Assembly (NCBI RefSeq): GCF_024055665.1
Contig: NZ_JAMXMC010000001.1
Location: 372,001 to 436,000, forward strand
Length of the DNA stretch: 64,000 nt
Origin: Ideonella oryzae
GTDB lineage: Bacteria > Pseudomonadota > Gammaproteobacteria > Burkholderiales > Burkholderiaceae_C
Reading direction: 5' to 3'
Shown: in pieces, positions 37,214-44,738 of the stretch
How positions within the stretch are numbered: position 1 is the first letter of the stretch
How the letters are laid out: each line of letters opens with the position of its first letter
The notes under the pieces: model-generated
What the model was told of the DNA's origin: nothing
What the model saw: the letters and a program-made list of their open reading frames with translations, nothing else
Database searches by the model: none
Translations under genes and position numbers: made by a program

Positions 37214-39430
37214 ATGGAAGACACAGCAGTCGTGGTTTGGGGTCAGTGCGAATTGCGGCCGCTGCAGCGTGAGTTGCTCATTGCCGGCCAGCCTCGTCAC
37301 CTGCCCCCGCGGGCTTTCAGCCTGCTTCTGCATCTGGCCCGGCAGCGCCACCGCGTGGTGCCCAAGCAGGAACTGCTGGATGCGGTCTGGGGCAGCACCG
37401 ACGTCTCGGACAACGTGTTGGCCCGCACCGTGATGGTGGTGCGCCAGGCGCTGGGCGACAGTGCCGAGGCACCGCGCCTGCTGCGCACCGTGCACCGTGT
37501 CGGCTACCGCCTGCAGGTCGACGATGCACCGGCGGCCAGCGCGTCCCGGTCCTCCGGTGCCCGCCCCCGCCTGGCCTGGCTGCCGGTGCACAACGACACC
37601 GGCGACCCCGGTCTGGACTGGGTCATCTGGGGCCTGCCGCTGCTGTGCGCACGCGAGCTGATGGAAGACGAGCGCTTCAGCGTCCTGGCCAACGAGACCG
37701 TGCAGCACGCGCTGGCCACGCTGGGCGGCTCGGCAGCGGCCCCGCAGGACGAAGCCCGCCTGCGGGCCCTGCTGGGCGTGGAGGTGCTGGTGCATGCCCG
37801 GCTGGAGCGGCAAGGGCCGGCGCTGTCCCTCGACTACAGCCTGCAGGGGTTGGCCAACGTGCAGGGCCAGCTGCAGGAAGCCGATGTCAGCCTGTTGTCT
37901 CTGCGCCTGGTGCAGGCCCTGGAGCGGGCGCTGGTCCCGGCGCCGCCCTGGCGGCACGCCGCCACCCCGCCGGCCGATCCGCTGGTGCGCCAGGCCCTGG
38001 GCCGTGCCACCGCGGTGAGCGCGCAGGAACACTGGGACCAGGCCGCCCGCCTGCTGCGCGTGGTGCTGGACGTGTGCCCCGACGACCTGTGGGTGCGCAT
38101 CCAGTACCTGCGCGCGCTGGCCAATCTGGCGGACCCGCAGGCCCTGGTGGTGGGGGACGAGGTGCTGCGGCTGGCCCAGACACGGCAGGATCCGCGGCTG
38201 ATCGCCGCGGCCCACGAGGCGTGCGGGCGGGCCATCCTCAACCTCGGCGGGCCCGAGGCGCTGGTCCGGTCGCAGCACCACCTCGACGCCGCCCTGGCAC
38301 TGACCCCGGCCTTCGAGGAAGAGGACTGGGTCTGCCGCGTCTACCTGGGCCAGGCCATCGGGGCGGAGATGCAGCGCGACTACCCGCGCGCGGAGCGCTT
38401 CTACCGCCTGGCCGCGCGCGCCAATGCCCCGACCGGCAACCGCCTGCGGGAGACGGTGATCCTGTCCAACCAGGCGGTGCTGGCCTGCCACGGCGGCGAA
38501 CTGCTGCTGGCGCGGGAGCGCGGCCTGGCGGCCCTGGCGCTGTGCACCGAGCACGGCCTGACCGCCAACCTGGTGGACGTGCTGGGCTGCCTGGCGCTGA
38601 CCGAAGCCGGCCTGGGCCTGTGGGACAGCGCCCGGGCCCGCTGCGAAGCCGCCCAGGCCAAAGTGCAGGCCCTGCCCCGCAACGAGCACGACAGCGCGGC
38701 CTGGGTGGGGCTGATCGCCGGCTGGCTGACCCTGGAAGGCCAGGGGCCGCGAGACTGGCATGAGGCCGCCATGCAATGCATCGGCGCGCTGGACCTGACG
38801 CAGCCCCGCGTGGCACTGACCTGGTCGCTGGCCGAGGGTCTGCAGGCCGCGCTGGCAGACCAGCCGGCCCAGGCCGATGCCCGCTGGGACGCGGCCCTGG
38901 TCGCCTTGACCGAAGCCGGTCATCTGGAGTTGGTGCACCTGCTGCTGCGCTGGCGCGTGGGCCTGTGGCGCCACCGCGGCCAGCCCACAGACCTGGCGGC
39001 CTGGCAGGCCACGGCCCAGGCCCTGCCCGCCTGGGCCGAAGACCGTGCGCTGCAGGCGACCTGGCACCACGCCCTGGCCGCCCAGGCGATGCAGGACAGC
39101 GGCCCCGACGAGGCCCTGGCGCTGCTGCAGGCCGGGCTGGCCCTGGCGCCCTCGGGCCACACCCGCCACCTGCTGGCCACCGATGCGGCCGGACTGCTGC
39201 TGGCCCAGGGCCGCCTGGCAGACGCACGCCTGTGCCTGCAAGGGCTGGGCTGCTGGCTTGAACGGCACCCCCTGGGCCGGTGGCTGGTCCAGCGCCTGGA
39301 CGCGGCCCAGGCAGAGCCGGCCCCCGCCGTGGCAGAGCCGGCCTGGCCGCCCCACCGGCTGCCCTCGTGGGATCCCATGATCATGGTTTCGTCATCAATT
39401 GGGCAGGACTTCCCACCGCAGGCTTCTTAA
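37214..39430 (+). CDS. Winged-helix (OmpR/CadC-type) regulator with TolB-like/TPR region
   Basis: A 738-residue protein. Residues 1-100 form an OmpR/CadC-type DNA-binding domain (LPPRAFSLLLHLARQRHRVVP, then LLRTVHRVGYRLQ). A stretch beginning LAWLPVHNDTGDPGLDWVIWG resembles the TolB-like domain of CadC- and adenylate-cyclase-linked regulators. The long remainder is Ala/Leu-rich helical TPR-like repeats. No membrane helix is seen, so unlike CadC it is probably cytoplasmic. Start 37214 was chosen because upstream residues are not protein-like. The FG-GAP protein gene follows by 27 bases and is a likely target or partner. Confidence 0.85.
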   Translation: MEDTAVVVWGQCELRPLQRELLIAGQPRHLPPRAFSLLLHLARQRHRVVPKQELLDAVWGSTDVSDNVLARTVMVVRQALGDSAEAPRLLRTVHRVGYRLQVDDAPAASASRSSGARPRLAWLPVHNDTGDPGLDWVIWGLPLLCARELMEDERFSVLANETVQHALATLGGSAAAPQDEARLRALLGVEVLVHARLERQGPALSLDYSLQGLANVQGQLQEADVSLLSLRLVQALERALVPAPPWRHAATPPADPLVRQALGRATAVSAQEHWDQAARLLRVVLDVCPDDLWVRIQYLRALANLADPQALVVGDEVLRLAQTRQDPRLIAAAHEACGRAILNLGGPEALVRSQHHLDAALALTPAFEEEDWVCRVYLGQAIGAEMQRDYPRAERFYRLAARANAPTGNRLRETVILSNQAVLACHGGELLLARERGLAALALCTEHGLTANLVDVLGCLALTEAGLGLWDSARARCEAAQAKVQALPRNEHDSAAWVGLIAGWLTLEGQGPRDWHEAAMQCIGALDLTQPRVALTWSLAEGLQAALADQPAQADARWDAALVALTEAGHLELVHLLLRWRVGLWRHRGQPTDLAAWQATAQALPAWAEDRALQATWHHALAAQAMQDSGPDEALALLQAGLALAPSGHTRHLLATDAAGLLLAQGRLADARLCLQGLGCWLERHPLGRWLVQRLDAAQAEPAPAVAEPAWPPHRLPSWDPMIMVSSSIGQDFPPQAS

Positions 39431-39457
39431 GGTGACACACCCCCTGAGGAGTCCCCC

Positions 39458-41101
39458 ATGCCCCTGAACCACCGAATTCCCCATCGCCTGACCTGGCTGC
39501 CCCTGCTGCTGGCCTGCGGCGCCGCTGGCGCCCAGACCACCGGCGTCATCGGCAAGGACGCCAGCGCCACGGTGTCCACCTCTCCCACCCAGCTGGTCTT
39601 CAAGATCAAGCGAGCCAACGGCGACGACACCTCGACGCCGGTCACGGTGCAGTACAGCACCCAGGCGGTGTCGGCGGTGCCCGGCAGCATGTACCGGCCC
39701 GCGTCGGGCCTGGCCACCATCCGCCCGGGCAAGAACCAGGTGCTGGTGCCGGTGGACGTGCTGCCCCAGCCCGCGGGCAGCGCCGTCGGCGGTCAGCTGA
39801 GCCTGAACCTGAGCCGGGCGCTGGCGCCCAGCGGCACAGTCAACCAGCTCAGCCTGACCAGCACGGCCACCAGCCCGCAGATGGACAGCTTCATCTGGGG
39901 CATGGCCATGGCCGATTTCAATGGCGACGGCAAGCCCGACGTGGTGACCGCCAGCAGCAGCCTGAGTGCGCTGCAGGTGGCGCTCAACACCACGTCCGGT
40001 CCGGGCAGCACGCCGGCCTTTGGCACTCCGACGACGCTGAGCACAGTCTCCACCCCCGCCAAGCCGGTGGTCTGCGACCTCAACAATGACGGCCGCCCCG
40101 ATGTCGCCGCCGCCACGCAGAACACCAACAGGCTGACGGTGCAGATCAACACCACCGCCACCGGCGCCGCCACGGCCAGCTTCCAGCGCACCGATCTGCA
40201 GTCACTGCCCTGGGGTTACATGAGCCAGATGGCCTGTGCCGACCTGGACGGCGATGGTCGCCTGGACCTGATCGGCGCGGGCTTCGGCTCGGGCTCGTCG
40301 CCTGGCTCCAACCGGGCGATCGTTTTCCGCAACACCACGGTCACCGGCGCCAGCACGGCCACCTTCGACGGCCCGGTGGGCTTCTCGGCCCATCCCACCA
40401 GCACCAACTCCCGTCCGGAAACCATCGTGGCGGCAGACTTCAACGGCGATGGCCGCCCCGACATCGCCCTGGGCAACAGCAACACCCACGATGTGACCAT
40501 CCTGCTCAACACCACCGAGCCCGGTGGCCCCATCCAGTTCGCGCCGCCGGTGGCCTTCGACGTCATCGAAAGCCCCACCGACATGGCCGTGGGCGATTTC
40601 AATGGCGACGGCCGCATGGACATCGTCACGGCCAATGGCGTGGGTGACCTGGGCGGCGTGACCTGGTCCCTGGTGATGAACCTGACCAAGCCGGGCAGCA
40701 ACAAGCCCAAGTTCAGCGCAACCACGCGGCAGGTGGGCGGCAACCCCTTCGGCGTGGCCGTGGCCGACATGGACCTGGATGGCCGCCCCGATGTGCTGGT
40801 GAGCTACCTGACCACCGGCCTGAGCGTGGACGGCGCGGTGGGTGTGCTGCTCAACCGCAGCCCGAGCGAGAAGATCGACGCCATGTCCTTCATCCAGGCC
40901 AACCTGGCCATCAAGGCCGCCGTCGACGAGCCTCACGCCCTGGCGGCCGCCGACCTGGATGGTGACGGCATCCCGGACATCCTGGCCGCGGACTTCATCG
41001 CCACCGGCAACGGCCGCAACCCCATGCAGGCTATCCGTCAGACCCGGGCCACCACGCCGCTGGCGGTGCTGCGCAGCGGCACCGGCGACATCGCCCCCTG
41101 A
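39458..41101 (+). CDS. Exported FG-GAP/VCBS seven-repeat beta-propeller protein
   Basis: A 547-residue protein with an N-terminal signal peptide (cleavage near AGA-QT, about residue 26). Residues 35-130 look like a Calx-beta-type module. Seven FG-GAP/VCBS repeats follow, each with a calcium-loop signature: ADFNGDGKPD, CDLNNDGRPD, ADLDGDGRLD, ADFNGDGRPD, GDFNGDGRMD, ADMDLDGRPD and ADLDGDGIPD. Seven repeats fit one closed integrin-like propeller. It has no membrane anchor or sorting tail, so it is probably periplasmic or secreted. A role in adhesion or ligand binding is inferred. Confidence 0.88.
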   Translation: MPLNHRIPHRLTWLPLLLACGAAGAQTTGVIGKDASATVSTSPTQLVFKIKRANGDDTSTPVTVQYSTQAVSAVPGSMYRPASGLATIRPGKNQVLVPVDVLPQPAGSAVGGQLSLNLSRALAPSGTVNQLSLTSTATSPQMDSFIWGMAMADFNGDGKPDVVTASSSLSALQVALNTTSGPGSTPAFGTPTTLSTVSTPAKPVVCDLNNDGRPDVAAATQNTNRLTVQINTTATGAATASFQRTDLQSLPWGYMSQMACADLDGDGRLDLIGAGFGSGSSPGSNRAIVFRNTTVTGASTATFDGPVGFSAHPTSTNSRPETIVAADFNGDGRPDIALGNSNTHDVTILLNTTEPGGPIQFAPPVAFDVIESPTDMAVGDFNGDGRMDIVTANGVGDLGGVTWSLVMNLTKPGSNKPKFSATTRQVGGNPFGVAVADMDLDGRPDVLVSYLTTGLSVDGAVGVLLNRSPSEKIDAMSFIQANLAIKAAVDEPHALAAADLDGDGIPDILAADFIATGNGRNPMQAIRQTRATTPLAVLRSGTGDIAP

Positions 41102-41159
41102 GCGGCGCGCAGGCCCTCACGGCATCACTGGACGCGCATCCAGTATGCTGTGAGGCCTG

Positions 41160-43214
41160 ATGAGTCCCACCGCCCTTGCCGACCCGCTGGAAACGCTGAA
41201 CCCCGAGCAGCGCGCCGCCGCCTGCCACCAGGGCGGCCCGCTGCTGGTGGTGGCAGGCGCCGGCTCGGGCAAGACGATGACCCTGGCCGCGCGGGTGGCC
41301 CACCTGGTGCTGCAGGGCGCCGACCCGCAGCGCATCCTGCTGCTCACCTTCTCGCGCCGCGCCGCGCTGGAGATGCAGCGCCGCACCGGCCACCTGCTGC
41401 ACCGCGCCCTGGGCCTCAGGGGCACGCAGGCCGCGCCTGCCCTGCCCTGGGCCGGCACCTTCCACAGCGTGGGCGCACGGCTGCTGCGCGAATCGGCCGA
41501 GGCCCTGGGCCTGTCGCCGCAGTTCAGCATCCTGGACCGCGGCGACGCCGAGGACCTGATGGCCCTGGTGCGCCAGGAGCAGGGCCTGTCGGCCACCGAG
41601 CGGCGCTTTCCGATGAAGGGCACCTGCCTGTCCATCTACTCGCGCTGCGTCAACAGCCAGGCCCCGCTGGCGGCCGTGCTGGCCCAGGCCTTCCCCTGGT
41701 GCGCCGAGTGGGAAGACGAGCTCAAGCGCCTGTTCAAGGCCTATGCCGCGGCCAAGCAGGACCAGCAGGCGCTCGACTACGACGACCTGCTGCTGTCCTG
41801 GCACCTGATGCTGCAGGAACCCACCTTGGCCGCGGCGCAGTCGGCCCGCTTCGACCATGTGCTGGTCGACGAGTACCAGGACACCAACCGGCTGCAGGCC
41901 GGCATCCTGCACGCCCTCAAGCCCACGGGCGAGGGCGTGACCGTGGTGGGCGATGACGCGCAGTCCATCTACGGCTTTCGCGCCGCCGAGGTGCGCAACA
42001 TGCTGGACTTCCCGGCGCACTTCACGCCGCCGGCCCGGGTGCTGACGCTGGAGCGCAACTACCGCTCCACCCAGCCCATCCTGGACGCCTCCAACGCGGT
42101 GATGGCGCTGGCGCCCGAGCGCTTTGCCAAGACGCTGTGGACCGACAAGGCGTCTTCCGCCCAGCCCCGCCTGGTGACGGTGGAAGACGATGCCGCCCAG
42201 GCCCGCTGGGTGGCCCAGCAGATCCTGGCCCGGCGCGAGGAAGGCATGACGCTCAAGCGCCAGGCCGTGCTGTTCCGCACCTCGCACCACAGCGCCACGC
42301 TGGAGCTGGAGCTCACCCGCCGGCGCATCCCCTTCGTCAAGTTCGGTGGCCTCAAATTCCTCGAAGCCTCGCATGTGAAGGACGTGCTGGCCCTGCTGCG
42401 CTGGGCCGACAACCCGCGCTGCCGGCTGGCCGGCCTGCGCACCGCGCTGCTGGTGCCCGGCATCGGCCCGGCCCACGCCCGCCGCCTGCTGGATGCGATG
42501 GACGCCGCCGCCGACCCGGCCGCCGCGCTGAAGGCCTACCAGCCGCCCGCAGCCGCGGCCACCGACTGGCAGGCCCTGGCCACGCTGTGGCTGGCCCTGC
42601 GCCAGGACGCGGGCACCGGCTGGCCCGGCGAGCTGCAGCGCATCGTCGACTGGTACGCCCCGCACCTGGAGCGGCTGAACGACCACCCGGTGCCGCGCCT
42701 GGCCGATCTGGCCCAGCTGGTGGCCATTGCCGGCAGCCACCGCAGCCGCGAGCGCTTCCTGACCGAGCTGGCGCTGGACCCGCCCGAGGCCGGCAGCGAC
42801 ACCGCCAGCGACCCGCTGCTGGACGAGGACTACCTCATCCTGTCCACCATCCACTCCGCCAAGGGGCAGGAGTGGCAGGCGGTGTACCTGCTCAACGTGG
42901 TGGACGGCTGCATCCCCGGCGATCTGGGCGTGGGCACGCCCGAGGAGATCGAGGAGGAACGCCGCCTGCTCTACGTGGCCATGACCCGCGCCCGCCAGCA
43001 CCTGGACCTGATGGTCCCCCAGCGCTTCTACGTCACCCAGCAGGGCCGCCACGGCGACCGCCACCTCTACGGCCCGCGCAGCCGCTTCATCCCCGACGCG
43101 ATGGCCGCCGAGCACTTCGAACGCATCAGCCCCCGCGCCGATGGCGCCCTGCCCACCGCCCCGCCGGCCGGCCTGCTGGACCTGCGGGCCCGGCTGCGCG
43201 GCCAGTGGGACTGA
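41160..43214 (+). CDS. UvrD/Rep-family ATP-dependent DNA helicase
   Basis: A 684-residue superfamily 1 helicase. Motifs in order: Q motif LNPEQRAA, I GAGSGKT, Ia LTFSRRAALEM, II VDEYQDTNRLQ, III VVGDDAQSIYGFR, IV NYRSTQPIL, V STIHSAKGQEWQ and VI LYVAMTRAR. It lacks any RecB-type nuclease domain. A Leu-Pro-rich region near 430-500 replaces part of domain 2B. Probable 3'-5' translocation in repair or replication restart; the main uvrD or rep gene is likely elsewhere. Starts 58 bases after the FG-GAP gene. Confidence 0.95.
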   Translation: MSPTALADPLETLNPEQRAAACHQGGPLLVVAGAGSGKTMTLAARVAHLVLQGADPQRILLLTFSRRAALEMQRRTGHLLHRALGLRGTQAAPALPWAGTFHSVGARLLRESAEALGLSPQFSILDRGDAEDLMALVRQEQGLSATERRFPMKGTCLSIYSRCVNSQAPLAAVLAQAFPWCAEWEDELKRLFKAYAAAKQDQQALDYDDLLLSWHLMLQEPTLAAAQSARFDHVLVDEYQDTNRLQAGILHALKPTGEGVTVVGDDAQSIYGFRAAEVRNMLDFPAHFTPPARVLTLERNYRSTQPILDASNAVMALAPERFAKTLWTDKASSAQPRLVTVEDDAAQARWVAQQILARREEGMTLKRQAVLFRTSHHSATLELELTRRRIPFVKFGGLKFLEASHVKDVLALLRWADNPRCRLAGLRTALLVPGIGPAHARRLLDAMDAAADPAAALKAYQPPAAAATDWQALATLWLALRQDAGTGWPGELQRIVDWYAPHLERLNDHPVPRLADLAQLVAIAGSHRSRERFLTELALDPPEAGSDTASDPLLDEDYLILSTIHSAKGQEWQAVYLLNVVDGCIPGDLGVGTPEEIEEERRLLYVAMTRARQHLDLMVPQRFYVTQQGRHGDRHLYGPRSRFIPDAMAAEHFERISPRADGALPTAPPAGLLDLRARLRGQWD

Positions 43215-43265
43215 GGGGCTGATCCACCGATCTCCCCGCCCGCAACCCTCTCAGGAGAACCGCGC

Positions 43266-43760
43266 ATGACGAAGCCCCTTCCCCGACAGTTCCTGGTCCT
43301 GGTCCTGGGCCTTTTGTGGGCCGCCAGCGCCAGCCCCTGGGCCCAGGTCCCCGCCCGCACCGTGCAGCACGAGGCCCAGGGCAGCTTCGAGGTCCAGATG
43401 ACGCCGCAAGGCAGCGGTGACGAGGTCGACGGCGTGCGGCTGGGTCGCATGGGTCTGAGCAAGACCTTCCGGGGTGCGCTGGTCGGGTCCGGCCAGGGCG
43501 AGATGCTCACCGCCCTCACCCCGATCAAGGGCTCGGCCGGTTATGTGGCCCTGGAGCGGGTGACCGGCGTGCTGGAGGGCCGCAAGGGCAGCTTCGTGCT
43601 GCAACACAGCGGCAGCATGCAGGCCGGGGCGCAAAGCCTGAGCATCGGCATCGTGCCCGGCTCCGGCACCGGCGAGCTGCAGGGCATCGAAGGGGCCCTG
43701 CAGATCCGCATCGTCGACGGCGAACACCTCTACACGCTGGCCTACACCCTGCCGCTCTGA
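43266..43760 (+). CDS. DUF3224-family exported protein
   Basis: A 164-residue protein with a clear signal peptide (LVLVLGLLWAASASPWA, cleavage about residue 26). The mature part has the DUF3224 core: GSFEVQMTPQG, LSKTFRGALVGSGQGEMLTA, GSAGYVALERVTGVLEGRKGSFVLQHSG and SGTGELQGIEG. This family folds as an allene-oxide-cyclase-like barrel of unknown function; here it is periplasmic. An AGGAGA ribosome site precedes the ATG. It stands between the helicase and a GNAT gene. Confidence 0.88.
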   Translation: MTKPLPRQFLVLVLGLLWAASASPWAQVPARTVQHEAQGSFEVQMTPQGSGDEVDGVRLGRMGLSKTFRGALVGSGQGEMLTALTPIKGSAGYVALERVTGVLEGRKGSFVLQHSGSMQAGAQSLSIGIVPGSGTGELQGIEGALQIRIVDGEHLYTLAYTLPL

Positions 43761-43804
43761 GCCGGAACACCCGCGCGCGGCCGGGGTTTGTGTATCGTCA
43801 GTCC

Positions 43805-44257
43805 ATGCACATCACCGTCCGTGAAGCCCGACCCGCCGATCTGCCGGCAGTGGCCGAGTTGTTCGACCTGTACCGGCAGTTCTACGAGCAGGCCCCCGAT
43901 GCCGAGGGCGCGCGCGCCTTCATCGCCGCGCGGCAGGCCCGGCAGGAATCCGTCATCCTGGTGGCCGAGGGCGGCGCCGGGCCGTTGGCGGGCTTCTGCC
44001 AGCTCTACCCCAGCTTCTGCTCGGTGGAGGCCGCACCCATCTACGTGCTCTATGACCTGTTCGTGCGGCCCGGTGCCCGCCAGGGCGGCGTGGGCCGCGC
44101 GCTGCTGCTGGCGGCCGAAGCTCGGGCCGCCGCCGACGGCAAGGTGCGCATGGACCTGACCACGGCCCGCAGCAACCACGCCGCCCAGGCGCTGTACGAA
44201 TCCCTGGGCTGGGTGCACGACGAGGTCTTCCTGGCTTACGCGCGCCGCATCGGCTGA
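43805..44257 (+). CDS. GNAT-family N-acetyltransferase
   Basis: A 150-residue acetyl-CoA-dependent transferase starting MHITVREARPADLPAV. The acetyl-CoA-binding motif A is VLYDLFVRPGARQGGVGRALL, and the C-terminal motif is AQALYESLGWVHDEVFLAY, a common GNAT ending. A GTG at 43790 could add five residues but lacks support. Substrate unknown; related proteins acetylate small amines or protein N-termini. 36 bases separate it from the PACE gene. Confidence 0.9.
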   Translation: MHITVREARPADLPAVAELFDLYRQFYEQAPDAEGARAFIAARQARQESVILVAEGGAGPLAGFCQLYPSFCSVEAAPIYVLYDLFVRPGARQGGVGRALLLAAEARAAADGKVRMDLTTARSNHAAQALYESLGWVHDEVFLAYARRIG

Positions 44258-44292
44258 ACGGGTGCCGCAGGGCTTGCTATGCTCGCGGCCCC

Positions 44293-44724
44293 ATGCCTTC
44301 CATGACCCCATTGCAGCGCCGCGTGCTCCAGGCCGTGCTCTACGAAACCGGCGCCATCGCCCTGACCGGCCCGATCGTGGGCCTGTCCTTCGATGTCGGT
44401 GCGGGGTCGTCCCTGCTGCTGGCGGTGATCATGTCCAGCATCGCCCTGGCCTGGAACTACGTCTTCAACGCCGGCTTCGAGCACTGGGAGCGGCGCCAGG
44501 TGCGGCACCAGCGCACGGTGTGGCGGCGGCTGATGCACGGCATCGGCTTCGAGGGCGGCCTGGGCCTGATGCTGGTGCCGCTGATGGCGGTCTGGCTGGA
44601 CATCCCGCTGTGGCAGGCCCTGGTGGCGGAGATCGGCCTGCTGGCCCTGTTCTTCCTCTACGCCGTGGGTTTCACCTGGGCCTTCGACCGGGTCTTCGGC
44701 CTGCCCGAGTCGGCCCGCGGCTGA
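44293..44724 (+). CDS. PACE-family multidrug/biguanide efflux transporter
   Basis: A 143-residue inner-membrane protein with four transmembrane segments in two bacterial-transmembrane-pair repeats. The first contains RVLQAVLYETGAIALTGPIV, whose Glu in helix 1 matches the essential Glu15 of Acinetobacter AceI. SSIALAWNYVFNAGFEHWE and LFFLYAVGFTWAFDRVF are family signatures. PACE proteins export chlorhexidine-like biguanides and short diamines by proton exchange. It is convergent with the peptidase-hydrolase fusion. Confidence 0.92.
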   Translation: MPSMTPLQRRVLQAVLYETGAIALTGPIVGLSFDVGAGSSLLLAVIMSSIALAWNYVFNAGFEHWERRQVRHQRTVWRRLMHGIGFEGGLGLMLVPLMAVWLDIPLWQALVAEIGLLALFFLYAVGFTWAFDRVFGLPESARG

Positions 44725-44738
44725 GGCCGGCGCCGCCC

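Noticed and set aside
37181-39355. 724-codon antisense frame to the winged-helix/TPR regulator
   Set aside because: No motif; the sense frame has a recognisable DNA-binding domain.
41031-43115. 694-codon antisense frame to the helicase
   Set aside because: The sense strand holds all UvrD motifs in order; antisense is a codon-bias by-product.
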